From the NCBI GenBank assembly GCA_021234155.1, contig JAJEKV010000020.1, positions 8,106,563 to 8,170,562 on the forward strand: a DNA stretch of 64,000 nt. Direction: 5' to 3'. The translations under genes were made by a program, and so were the position numbers. This DNA comes from Isoetes taiwanensis (taxonomy: Eukaryota > Streptophyta > Lycopodiopsida > Isoetales > Isoetaceae). The notes under the pieces were generated by a model, which was not told where the DNA came from, did not search any database, and saw only the letters and a list, made by a program, of their open reading frames with translations. This document shows, piece by piece, positions 21,630 through 33,104 of the stretch (positions are counted from its first letter, which is position 1; every line of letters starts with the position of its first letter).

Positions 21630-23311
21630 CTACAGTCCTGCAAAATTGAATGATGGCATCCAATGATGTGACATACCCTTTAGTTTTATTCTATTTTCCA
21701 TGAGATAGCAGACATAAGCTGTAACTTTGCATTGAGTTTTTGAAAAACGCCTCAAATTTTCTACAATCCTAAACGATCTTTGTATGATCTTATCAACGTA
21801 TATCAATCCATCAAGATGATCACATTCATGTTGGAGAATACGAGCCTGCCAACCAGATGCTTTCACTTTTATAGGAAGACCATCCTGCCCTATTCCTGAC
21901 ACCTCTACGTCAAGATCTCTCTCCACCAGTCCACGGTAGCCATTCACACTTGGCAGGCCATAAGCAAATTAGTAAGTGATGCATGCAACATTTTATTAAC
22001 AAGAAGGTGATGCACATATGCAAACAAGAAACTGAAGCCTTAAGATTTGGTTGATTAGAGACTGCATTCTCCGTAGGTAAACTACATGATATTAAGATGC
22101 AATAGAAAAATCCTGAGCATGTTGCAGCATTTTGGTACTGATAACCCTATTCCATAAATGTTAACCCTAACTTATTACTGATTTCTGAATGCCTAAGGGA
22201 AATTCATCAGCTCTAAACTGCTTGATGGCAGCATATTATTACAAAAGCATTCATACCTGAGGCAACCCTCAAAGAACCTTGCACTCCTTCGTCCTTTTCT
22301 CTTCAACTTGGGATTTATGATTACCTGATTTCACATGCAAAAGATACAAACAAGATAATCTACCAAAATTCCTTGTGAATAAAGAATGCTGAATTGCAAA
22401 ACTTACTAATAGATCAAATGGGAGTCTTTCCTGCAATCTGATTTCTTCTGTAGGAGCTAAATCAAGATATTCCTGTTTATCCTCCAAGACAATTATCTAC
22501 AAAAACCCACAACTTGATTATGTCTGGCAAACATGCCTGTATGTCCATAAATGCGCATTTCAAAAGGCGTGCCTGTATGTTATATAGATGCCAATTTACA
22601 TGTATATGTCAGCTAGAAATGAAAAAGACATCATCAAAGATTGAACCGCTGTGTATTTATAATTTGTCAGACCTTGTACACAAAGTGACGAAGATAAAGT
22701 ACAACGTTTAACAAATAGCACAGATTTTGAGAAGATTTCTAACTAATACGAATATGCACTTTAGTAGTTGGAAGATGTCTTTTCGAAAATTACAATGTCT
22801 CTTATGGTAGAAACAGAAATGCATAATCAGAGGTCCAAATGTTTGCATCTGGTATATAGTTTACTAGCTTATGTCTTAGGAACCGAAAGAGAAAGAGCTC
22901 CAAATGAAATACCTTTAATGGAACTCCAATCTGAGGTGCAGCAAGCCCAACTCCAGGGGCATTTCTCATTACGGCAATCATGTCATTAATCACATTCTGC
23001 ACTCTCTCGCTACCAATGTCTACCAACGGAACTTCAGCTGCAGGTTCATGCAGCACGGGGTCGCCAGCCTGCACTAATTCTGGAAGCTTTTTGCCCTTTG
23101 CTCTGCCAAATCCAAACAAACTTGCTGTAGGACTACTGGTAAAATTCTGTGAACTCCGCTTTGTGGCCATTTTCCCCTGCTTTTGCCCTAGTGTTCTGTA
23201 AGTTATCCCAGAAAGGGATGCAGCATTTAGACGATATAGATGGATTGGAAGCTGAACATACATTGCTACAGATCCCATCACTCTGGGACTGCAAGAACAC
23301 AGCGTTCTCAT
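21630..23311 (-). CDS. PDF1A: Peptide deformylase, mitochondrial (PDF1A type)
   Basis: Removes the formyl group from the N-terminal Met of organelle-made proteins. Four exons with GT/AG borders: 23311-22913, 22496-22407, 22324-22257 and 21948-21630, giving 291 residues in one frame. All three family motifs are intact: [10 protein letters not shown] (about residues 120-129), EGCLS (182-186) and QHECDHLDG (225-233). Cys184, His226 and His230 would be the metal ligands and Glu227 the catalytic base. PFDLLVIINPKL and [10 protein letters not shown] are typical of the eukaryotic type 1A branch. The N-terminus is Arg/Ser-rich and lacks acids, fitting a mitochondrial presequence. ATGs at 23311, 23278 and 23170 are all possible starts. 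The gene is head to head with the MDR gene, about 520 bp apart. The C-terminal tail after FRIVENLR is unusual, so a further 3' exon may be missed. Confidence 0.9.
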
Positions 23312-23491
23312 GTTCCTACAAGTTAACGGAAAGAGAAACTTTAACGGATTGCTTGTCGTGTAAAGGCATTCTAATAACCAAACAAATGTGGTAAATAACT
23401 GCCATGCTCTTGGAAGCCAGAGGAAAATGCTTGGAAGAAGAAGAATGGTCGAGGTGCGCCATAGCCACGCCTGCAAAGGAATGGGGCTGGA

Positions 23492-23636
23492 TGACCGAGA
23501 GTTTACAGGCAGCCGCCAGTTTGGAGCAGTCACCAGCATATGCTAGACATATGCCGGCATATACCTGGATATGCCCACATACCCACATAAACACCCACAT
23601 AAACGAGGGTTTGCCCCCCTAGGGGCAACCCAAAAA
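23492..23636 (+). repeat. Dispersed repeat, copy 2, between the divergent genes
   Basis: Counterpart of 19901-20033 with an extra duplication of CCCACATAAAC and the same GGGTTTGCCCCCCTAGGGGC end. It occupies the centre of the intergenic region shared by the deformylase and MDR genes. Confidence 0.7.
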
Positions 23637-23833
23637 TCTTCTCGTCCTGGGTTCAAAAAAGCTTAACATTCTTTAAAAGAAAATGCTCCACGTGGCACAT
23701 GGTGATTAGGAACACGGCTGAATCCTTGCTACCTTGTTTTTACGTGTAGATAAGCTACATGCGTTTCCCATGGACCTTCTACATCTATTTGGACACCATT
23801 GGACAACAGAAGTGCCTCGTTTTGGACCTCGAT

Positions 23834-25550
23834 ATGGCTCGGGCAAGAATGCACAAGGCTATTCAAGCGTTAAGATTTGATGAGAAAGATCCCGCCGGAG
23901 CTTGCATTCTGCAAAATGTGTCTACTCCACACCCCAATTCCGGCGAGCTTCTTCTCAAAATGCTCTGTCGCCCCATCAATCCTTCCGACATCTTGGCCGT
24001 ACAAGGCCTCTATCCTTCTTGGAAACCCGAATCTTTTCCTGCTGGAGTTGGCTTCGAAGGCATGGGAACAATTGAACAGGTATTTTAACTCTTTTTCTTT
24101 TGCTTCTTTCCCTGTTTCTCCTAAAAGTAGGTCATCGCATCTTTAATTTTTCCGACGGATAGATATGTTCAGAAATGCGAGCTGATTCTTATGATTCTTG
24201 CATACTGATGAGCCTAATATTGAAGCAACATTAGATATAGCTTATCGTAATCTCTACTCTGTGTAACATGCCTAACTTTGAGATGAAAGAAGAATTCTGT
24301 TTTTCCTTATAAGATGATCATTTCTTTATATGAATGAAGACGTCTTTGGTTCTCAGATGTTGAAACTACGTTACGATTGGAGAAGGCGAATGGGGCTAAC
24401 AAGATGGGGGCAACGTGTCTTTACCCTTTCTCCCGGATCGAAACATGGCAAGAATACCTAGTTGTGCCTTATACTGCATTTCCATTCCTGATTCCATTCC
24501 TAATGAAATCATTTGCACAATTTTTATAAATCCTTGGACGGGTACTAAAACTTTTGCAAACTTTTGCATGCATAAACAATGTTGAATAGCAGTGTTTTGT
24601 TTTACTCATTTTACCCTTTCTTTCAGTTTATGGTTTGTTGGAAGAATTGAATGTTCCTCAAGGAGAATACATCATTCAAACAGCTGCAGGCTCTGTTTTA
24701 GGTCGGATGTTTATCCAGCTTGCGCATGACAGAGGTATTAAGGTCAGCAAAACCAGTGTGTGGCATGTTTGAATGTGAGGGTTGTAGTCTAGTAATTTGG
24801 GTTTGGAAATTTCTGGCTTTCATCATTTTTAAACCAAATTTGATAACCTCTTTAGTTCGTGATGTTCTTTCTACAGACAATAAACCTTGTTCGAAGAAAT
24901 GAGCAAAAAGAGGAGCTTATAGCCCTAGGAGCAGATGTGGTGATCAATTTTATAGAAGAAGATGTTATAACTGTTGTGAAGAACTTGACAAATGGAAAAA
25001 TGGCCTATGCAGGGATAGAGTGTGTAGGAGGCAAGTTAACAAAGGTGAACTATTTTACTCATTATATTAATAATTATGCTAGGTACCCGCCCCATTACCC
25101 CATTACTGTTTATTATACACATGCTTATGCAACATTTTTCAATGTTTTCCATCTCTCGTAGACGGTCATTTCCAGCGTGAGGGATTCTGGTGTTGTTTTA
25201 GTATATGGCCTTTTGGATGGACCAAGCGCTAAAGTTGGCATTACAGATTTGATTTTTCAAAATGTAAAACTTCATGGGTTTCACGTGAAGGATTGGTTCG
25301 GCAGGCTTAATCCACTTGAATTACATAATACTTCAAGAGCTATATGGGATTTGATAGAGAGAGGTGTTATGGTGCCCATGGTAGGAGAAAAATTCGAGCT
25401 CACAAGATATCATGAAGCTATATCAAAAGCAATGGTAAACTTTCTTGTATATATTATACATGTATAATTCCAAGAGTAGTATAACTAAATCTTTCATGGT
25501 TATGGTTGCAGGAGAAAGCGCATGGGGGGAAGGTCCTCCTAGTAGATTAG
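23834..25550 (+). CDS. MDR-family reductase (quinone / trans-2-enoyl reductase-like), exon 2 damaged
   Basis: NADPH-dependent medium-chain oxidoreductase, close in pattern to mitochondrial enoyl reductases and quinone reductases. Exons: 23834-24079, about 24356-24541, 24627-24742, 24877-25044, 25162-25434, 25512-25550. Exon 1 has PINPSDILAVQGLYP and GVGFEGMGTIEQ, the GroES-like fold. Exon 3 has IIQTAAGSVLGRMFIQLA, the start of the nucleotide-binding fold. Later exons have INLVRRNEQKEELIALGADV and GIECVGG. The last exon ends EKAHGGKVLLVD. No zinc-binding Cys set is seen. Exon 2 should encode the ETWQEYLVVP...PDSIPNEIICTIFINPWT segment, but these pieces lie in different frames, needing about three small indels. 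The gene is therefore either a recent pseudogene or an assembly with indel errors. An upstream in-frame ATG at 23759 could add a targeting sequence. Confidence 0.72.
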
Positions 25551-26879
25551 CTATTGATCTTGGTACCCTATCCTTCTATAACTTAGATTTTCCAAAACCT
25601 ATGAATAATACTACATGCATGGAATATAATTTCAATTGGAATGGTTTCAAGAGTCTTATAATGAAACACCAACAAATACAAAGCCCACAAGCAAACCCTG
25701 CTCCAAACACCACTGAACAAGCGAATCCACCGAAATTTTGGCCACTTCAGAACATGCGGAATCAGAGAGCAGCCTCATGCCCCACCTGCACCAGAAAATC
25801 AGCTGGAAGATAACCTGATCACATGGCGATTCTGGCATCCATCCGGCTCAGAAGCAAGAGGAATGAAGCAAGAAGCAGGAAAAAGGAACAATCAAAATCA
25901 GAAGCAGGCCCATTTGCGCACAGCGAACGACTTGAGCAGGACCAAGCACCAAAACCCCACTGAACCCTTCGGAATTGCACAGCTTCCCCTCCATCACCAA
26001 ATCACCTGCAGCGCAACCTAACCAGAAGCCGGTTCTGGCAACTCCATCGCCTCCTCCTTTCGTCGAGCTGCTCCGGCCGACTCCATCGGGCTGCTCTTAG
26101 CAGCCCCCGTGAACAAAAAGCCCTGCTATTTTCGACCATGTCTCATGCCAAAACAAGGGCAAAAAAAAAGAACCCCCTTTTCCCGGCTAACCTACGACCA
26201 AAATCATAGGAAAGAGAAATTTTGGCGACGTAATGGTTTCATTAAATGTCTTATAATACCTTCATGTGTCCATCCATTTGCAATCAAACTAATCTTTCAA
26301 TGATGAAGTGTATGATATCTCTAAGAAGACCTAACTTTGACAACTTGCTAAAGGGTAAGCATGGGGTCGACATAATGATGATTGGTACACCACATAGATG
26401 ATGGAAGTTGCGCTCACAATCTGATGGTATCTAGTTAACCTGAAGGACACCAGCATGATACACCCATCACTGCCCTTCAAAAAACCTTCAACAGTCCTTA
26501 GGAAGTAATGAGCATATTGGTGATACAAATGATGATAAGCATGAATTATCTGTGAAGCTAAGCTGTTGATTTGTACCGAGCAAGGTAATCATCAAATGAA
26601 ACTCCAACGTGGGATTTCTATAAAATTATTTCGATTAAAACACGCCCTAAAAGCAATTGAAGGAAGTGCGTTCTATATAGGTCAACCAATTTATAAGTTG
26701 TAGACACGCAACATTAACATTGCTCATTGGGTCATTCTCCTAGTCACTTCATAACTCTAAGTAAACTTAAACTCGAGACCTGTTGATAATTTCAAGTGAT
26801 TATAATTTATCTAATCGTATAGTGAATAAATATAAGAATGCACGATTGAAAAAGTTTTTCCTCTTTTGGTTAGTTTTCA
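25551..26879. other. Intergenic, no gene seen
   Basis: 3' flank of the MDR gene followed by AT-rich DNA. A moderately GC-rich stretch at 25820-26110 has short frames in all directions but no motif. Confidence 0.4.
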
Positions 26880-28072
26880 CCCAGTGGAAAAAAATTGATG
26901 GGCTTTATTTCAGACTTTGCAGCCTTTTCCAAGTGCTTCTCCATTTTTGCGTGGCTGCATGGGAGGCGGTCAAACATCTTTTCTGGCCATGCCCCTCTAT
27001 CCACACCCTATTGGAGATTCCATGGTGGTGGGCACCACTGCCTCCAGACCCCTCAGCACCTCCATTGGCAGCATCGGTCCATCCCCTTACACAGAGACGA
27101 TGGGTTCTTGCAGATGTTGTCTCTATTCAATCATGGTAGTATGAAACGAGTCGCCTACTGTCTTGGCCTGAATTTCAGGCAAAATTCCTGCTCTCTCATT
27201 GGGATGTATCTCAATGGGAGAAGATCGCAAAAAATTTGCCTCTTATAGTGCAAGTTGGTGTTGCTGAAAGGTTGCCATGGGACTGTCATGAAAATATTCA
27301 CAAAGGCAAGCACTTTGTCAGATTAGTATATCGCCTTCTTTTAGCACCACAGGCCCTCCAGTTGCCAGATGGGTGGCATCTACAGGCCACAGCCCACTTT
27401 CTGTCGTACATGGCGATGGCTTTGGGATAGGTTGCTCCACCCTAAAGTCTCTGTACTATGGTGACAGGTTATCCACAGGTGCTTGCGGGTTAATGCCTTC
27501 TGACATCGCTATGATTCTCGCATATCTGCAGTATGCCTGCTCTGTCTTCCAGATGTTGAGACTCTTGAGCATTGTCTCTTTGATTGTCTTGAGGTTCAAC
27601 CAGCGTGGTCCTGGCTACAAGGTTTGTTTAACAGTACACTGGACTGTCGATGCATCCTCTTGGCGTCCTATCCCAACGCATGGCCTGCAGTAAACAAAGG
27701 GCAGTCTATCTTGGTTCTGGTTGGCTCCTATGGTCGATATGGGAGCGTCGCAGACACCACATCTTTCATGGCATTAATTCATCTGCACGCGGTGTTATTA
27801 CGGTGGCCCAGAAAAGGATATTGACAGCCTACCAGTGTTCCTCCCTTGAATCAGAAATGATGGAATGCATCTGGATTCAGTATCTTTGAATTTATTTTTA
27901 TCGTTAGTCTCCTATTCTGGAGTAAGTACATTGTGCTCTAGGCTCATGCTCCTGGCATCTTTTTGTGCTTACACAGTTAGATGAGACATGTAAATTTTGT
28001 ACTTTTTATCTGATTAATAAACTTTTTGGCTTTCGTCCTTCAAAAGAATAGAATAGAATAGAATAGAAAAGA
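26880..28072 (+). pseudogene. LINE remnant with zf-RVT end and (GAATA)n tail
   Basis: Broken frames contain LSHWDVSQWEKIAKNLP and WDRLLHPKVSVLWW, then CLCLPDVETLEHCLFDC followed by LEVQPAWSWLQGLF. This is the Cys/His zinc-binding end of plant non-LTR reverse transcriptases (CxxC...ETxEHxLFxC). An untranslated tail follows, with TTAATAAACTTTTTGGC and then (AGAAT)n with A-rich sequence at 28045-28080, a typical LINE 3' end. The 5' part is missing or unrecognisable. Confidence 0.65.
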
Positions 28073-30360
28073 AAAAACATCAAATCACCATGACAAATAA
28101 TGATCTTTTCCTCCTAGTAGTTGTTGCTTTCTTAGAAGTAAGAGACTCGACTACCAACATGATCCATCGTGCATTCTCAGAATTATGAAAGGATCGTATT
28201 GCATTAAATACAAAATGAACTATTACAGACGAGGCGTGGTCTGTCAACACAAACTAAAGTTCTCTCAGAATTTATGGACTAAACAAAAGCAAATCTAAAG
28301 AGGAAGACTCCAAAAGATGGAGTAAAGGATACAATATCTTGTGATGTCTCATGAGCCTCGGGGGATGTGCCTATTTTACAAGGGGATTCACATAGTTTTA
28401 GTCGTACAATATATGTGAATTGGGTTTGAATTGTAGATATTCTCTTATATAGGGTCCTTTTTTTATGTAACTCTAGTACAATATATGGCTAAAATGGAAG
28501 GTTTTGGCAGATTCCTATGGCGTATACAAGTTTTTTTTTACAACCCTTTGCATGCACATGACATATCCCTCTATGATAGTTACATCCCCCGACCCTGGGA
28601 TGCCTTATACATAAGACGGGTATGACATCTGTGCTTGAAGGGTGGCAAACAACTCCCCTGTATATGTATTTTTGGAATGCAAATTGATCCCTCTTTATAC
28701 AAATTTGCACCAAGTCAGTGCTTATAAGCACCCATAGACCCCAAGTATACGTATGAAAATGGTCCAGAAAAACCCTCTCTTCTGAACCCTCATGGGTTAT
28801 ACATCGATCAAACGTGAATATGTTAGGTCCTATATAGGGGGTAGACTACCTACATCACAAAGAGAGATGAAAGGACAATGAGGTTGTCGATGATGAATAT
28901 TCTCTTGAAGTAGATGTTAAATAAGTAAAAGAACCTTCAGTCCAGTAAGTGTGGATTGGCACCTTGTTTAGCATCATTTTCCATTACAATGACATTACAT
29001 TTTACTCTTATAGTGACCGATGAATATTCCTTACTTGAAATGCTTTTTTTAAAAACAACCTTCTTTATTGCTGGTTACTCTCCCGGGGGGTTCACCTAGA
29101 TTATGGGGTATGAAACATGTGAGTGCACCAAATGGGTTTTTTTTATTGCCTCTTTGGTACCGTATACCTAAGAAAAATATAAGGTTTTTATAGTTTGAAT
29201 GCCGTACGGATACCAGAGGGAGTGTGGTGGCACCAGTGTTCGATTCGTATTCATACTGTAAGGGTCCATCATTTTTGGTGAGCTTCTACTGTTGGGGATT
29301 CTGTGATAATAGGATATGACTATGATAATGTATATTATATATATAAAATAATAAAGTTATCGTATATGTATGGAAGGGGTTGTCAAGTAAAAGTGTTTTG
29401 GGCAAGTAATTATATGATATGGGCTGCATTCTTTTACATATAATGTAGTCGTATACAAAGGGTTTTTCATATGGAACTATCGTATACAATGGGTTTTTTG
29501 GCAACCTAAGGAACGCACATGGCATATATACCTATAATAGAGGTGAATCCCCCGGGGTTACTCTATGTCTATGTGACATTCAATAAACTATGAAGTCCTC
29601 TATTACCATGCATTTGCCTTCTTAAATTTTAGATCTACTTGTTTGTATTCAATTCAAACGATTCATAAGGTTAGTTTTTCTCAAATGGTACATGGTTTTT
29701 AGTTGAAAATACACTAACACATACGTATATATAAAAAGCACCAGAAACAACTTAAACTCAGGTGAATATGCAGCGGAAGTCTAAGATATCTCATGCATAA
29801 AGATTATCTTATATGCAAAAATACATATAAACATTTACACTCTTCATGGGAACATTATATTTTATATGTATTTACAACATGAAAATTTTGTATCTAATAC
29901 GTTAATATGTATCATACATTAGTATTAATGAAACTGGGAACATTACATTGATGAGAGTGTAGAAAAAGACTAAGATGCTCAAGCGAAAAGATCCTAAGGA
30001 AAAAACATTTTCCCAAGAATTAAGGCACAACCCAATCAAATTTGAAGTTAATTGAACTTGTTACATACAACTCATAAATCATTACTTGTTGAATTTCTTA
30101 ATTATGACTTATTTGCCTAATATTAAGAATAGAATAGAATAGAATCACATCAGATCACATGGGATGGAAGTGGCTATGGCATCTGCAGTCGAAAGGTGGC
30201 AAAAGATCTCCATTGTATACGCTTTCTCGAAAGGCAATTTAACCCCTTCTTGTATAACATTTGCACTGTCTCAGTGCTTTAAAACCCCCTTAAGTATACA
30301 TAGGCAGGAGGTACAAAAAAAAAACCTTCTTGACCCTCAAGGATTATACGCCAGTGGATA
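28073..30360. other. AT-rich interval with a diverged dispersed repeat, no gene
   Basis: Three loosely similar segments, 28509-28830, about 29450-29580 and 30170-30360, share landmarks: CGTATACAA, GCACATGnCATAT, ACATCCCCCG, GGTGGCAAA, TTTGCAC..GTCAGTGCTT, AAGTATAC, CTTCTGAACCCTCA. They look like old copies of one unclassified repeat. A second (AGAAT)n microsatellite lies at 30126-30146. No protein-coding signal was found. Confidence 0.45.
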
Positions 30361-30522
30361 CCTGACTCCAATATGTAGCAAAATAACAGGGGGTTCTAGG
30401 GGGATTTGATATGGATGTAAAAAATAAGAATTCCTAAAACCATAAACCATATATCCCTAAAACAATTGAATGGGTTATTATAAAAAAAAAAGTATAGATT
30501 CAAGATTAAAAAATAATCACAT

Positions 30523-30593
30523 TAGCTCACTGAGTATATTGGTTAAAGTAGTCTTATTAGGACATTGAGTTATTTTGGTAGACGTTCGAGCCC
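30523..30593 (+). repeat. tRNA-like module 1 (A and B boxes)
   Basis: TAGCTCACTGAG resembles a Pol III A box, and the end reads ACGTTCGAGCCC, a B box with one change from GGTTCGAGCC. Length from A-box start to B-box end is 71 nt, matching a tRNA with a long variable arm (Leu/Ser class). Confidence 0.6.
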
Positions 30594-30764
30594 TCGTATT
30601 TCATATTATAAAATCTTAGGCAAAACCGTATAGAGGTTCGATATTCCCTCAAAACCTTAGGCGAAATCGTATTTTATATTTAAAAATCATAGGCGCCTCA
30701 TAAGAATTCCTGAAACCATAGACCATATATCCCTAAAACAATTGAATGGGTTATTATATATAAA

Positions 30765-30795
<31 letters not shown>

Positions 30796-30827
30796 CACAT
30801 AGATTCAAGATTAAAAAACAATTACAT

Positions 30828-30898
30828 TAACTCACTGAGTATATTGGTTAAAGTAGTCTTATTAGGACATTGAGTTATTTTGGTAGAGGTTCGAGCCC
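30828..30898 (+). repeat. tRNA-like module 2
   Basis: Same module with TAACTCACTGAG as A box and an exact GGTTCGAGCC B box. It follows an A-run plus (CA)n tract at 30762-30800. Confidence 0.6.
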
Positions 30899-31249
30899 TC
30901 ATATTTCATATTCTAAAATCTTAGGCAAAACCGTATATTTCCTCAAAACCTTAGGCGAAATCGTATTTTATATTTAAAAATCATAGGCGCCTCCAATCAT
31001 AAATGACTATAAGCGAAATGAGAGGTGCTAACAGGTCCCAACATACAATCTGGGTCGTACAATCGACGAATCCGATGACTGTGGTAGTCCAAGGTGCACC
31101 TCCTTTAGAATATGTAGCAAAATAACAGGGGGTTCTAGGGGGATTTGATATGGATTCCTGAAATCATAGACCATATATCCCTAAAACAATTGAATGAGTT
31201 GTTATAAAAAAAAAAAGAGCATAGAGTCAAGATTAAAAAATAATCACAT

Positions 31250-31320
31250 TAGCTCACTGGGTATATTGGTTAAAGTAGTCTTATTACGACATTGAGTTAT
31301 TTTGGTGGACGTTCGAGCCC
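31250..31320 (+). repeat. tRNA-like module 3
   Basis: TAGCTCACTGGG is the best A-box match of the five. The B box has the same one-base change as module 1 (ACGTTCGAGCC). The LINE inserts 14 bp downstream. Confidence 0.65.
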
Positions 31321-31334
31321 TCGTATTTCATATT

Positions 31335-32255
31335 ATAGCCCATGCTATCGAGATGTGGTCGGGCTGCTCTCACGGATTGGGGACTGAAAAGAATATTATT
31401 TAAAACTCTGGTCCAAACAGTGGCGCTGTATGGTGTCCCCATTTGGGGACCAGGTATCTCCAAGCACATGTGGCAACAGATTGAGGCAATTCAAAAAATG
31501 TTTCTGAGAGAAGAGCTTGGGATAAGATCCCAAATTCCATATGCAATCATGCTGGCTGAAGCAGGTATGTTTCCTCTTGAAGTAGAAGGATTATATCAAG
31601 CAATTAATTTTATAAACAGAGTCAAGGAGCAGCATCCAAGCCGTCTATCTCATCTGGCAATGGAAAATTCGGGGGTAGGCTGGAAACAAAAACTCATGGC
31701 ATGGGCGGAAAAATGGGGAGTGAACGAATTGAATTGGCCAAAAGATAAAGAAGAAGCGAGAACATTATTGGAGAAGCTAGTCGTAGAACGCTTATGGGCT
31801 GATCCAGGTAAGCGAATGGTACAATACCAGAATAGTATTAACCATTTAGAAGATTATAAATGCCAAGATTATTTAAGAGCGAGTATCCCAAAGAATCAAA
31901 AACAGTTGCTTGCACGATACAGAACAGGCTCACATAAACTTGAAATAGAGACAGGAAGATGGGCAAAGATACCGATAGAAAATCGCTTGTGTAAGATTTG
32001 CAAATCGGGAGATATAGAAGATGAACACCATGTCTTTTTGGCCTGTTCAGAATATACACATCTCAGGTTCAGTTATGGGATCCAGGTAACAAATATACAT
32101 TCACTGTTTACAATGCCACCTATGACAATTGGGCCTTATGTTCGAGCGGTAGATTCACACCGTTCGTTTTTGCAAAAATTGTAAAGATTGTTTCATATGC
32201 TCCATGGCCTCTCGAGGCCCAAGAGAGCAATAGACAAATAAATAAATAAATAAAA
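31335..32255 (+). mobile_element. 5'-truncated LINE inserted in the repeat array
   Basis: The insertion is flanked by ATATT on both sides (31330-31334 and 32256-32260), at a place where the uninterrupted array units read TCATATTCTAAAATC. Its 3' end is (AAAT)n (32237-32255). The single frame at 31342-32184 reads as the C-terminal part of a non-LTR polymerase: FKTLVQTVALYGVPIWGPGI, IEAIQKMFLREELGIRS, then a zinc-binding end RLCKICKSGDIEDEHHVFLA followed by CSEY. The frame has no stop over 280 codons, so the copy is young. The endonuclease and RT core are missing. Confidence 0.8.
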
Positions 32256-32618
32256 ATATTCTAAAATCTTAGGCAACGCCGTATAGAGGTTCGATATTCC
32301 CTCAAAACCTTAGGCAAAATCGTATTTTATATTTCAAAATCATAGGCGCCTCCAATCATAAATGACTATAAGCGAAACGAGAGGTGCTAACAGGTCCCAA
32401 CATACAATCTGGGTCGTAGGATCGACGAATCCGACGACTGTGGTAGTCCAGGGTGCACCTCGTTTAGAATATGTAGCAAAATAACAGGGGGTTCCAGGGG
32501 GATTTGATATGGATGTAAAAAATAAGAATTCCTGAAACCATAGACCATATATCCCTAAAACAATTGAATGGGTTGTTATAAAAAAAAAACATAGATTCAA
32601 GATAAACAATAATCACAT

Positions 32619-32689
32619 TAGCTCACTAGATATATTTGTTAAAGTAGTCTTATTAGAACATTAAGTTATTTTGGTAGAGGTTCGAGCCC
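32619..32689 (+). repeat. tRNA-like module 4
   Basis: TAGCTCACTAGA with a decayed A box and an intact GGTTCGAGCC B box. 71 nt long. Confidence 0.55.
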
Positions 32690-33033
32690 TCGTATTTCAT
32701 ATTCTAAAATCTTAGGCAAAGCTATATAGAGGTTCGATATTCCCTCAAAACCTTAGACGAAATCGTATTTCATATTTCAAAACCACAGGCGCCTCCAATC
32801 ATAAATGACTATAAGCGAAACGAGAGGTGCTAATAGGTCCCAACATACAATTTGGGTCGTAGAATCAATGAATCCGATTGTGGTAGTCCAGGGTGCACCT
32901 CCTTTAGAATATGTAGCAAAATAACAGGGGGTTCCAGGGGGATTTGATATGGATGTAAAAAATAAGAATTCCTGATAAAACAATTGAATGGGGATATCAT
33001 AATAGATCAAATATCCCTAAAAAATAATCACAT

Positions 33034-33104
33034 TAGCTCACTAGGTATATTGGTTAAAGTAGTCTTTTTAGGACATTGAGTTATTTTGGTAGAGGTTCGA
33101 GCCC
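33034..33104 (+). repeat. tRNA-like module 5
   Basis: TAGCTCACTAGG and an intact GGTTCGAGCC B box, 71 nt long. The downstream unit is truncated near 33290, the end of the array. Confidence 0.6.

Noticed and set aside
22802-22990. Extension of deformylase exon 1 past 22913
   Set aside because: The open frame continues, but GT at 22912-22911 joins in frame to the next exon carrying the conserved segment, so the extension is intron.
32340-33010. Two similar minus-strand frames (FTSISNPPGTPCYFATYSK)
   Set aside because: They are readings of the tandem repeat units, duplicated only because the units are.
30523-33104. Functional tRNA genes
   Set aside because: A and B boxes are present, but no acceptor stem or complete cloverleaf is evident, and all copies lie in repeat units.
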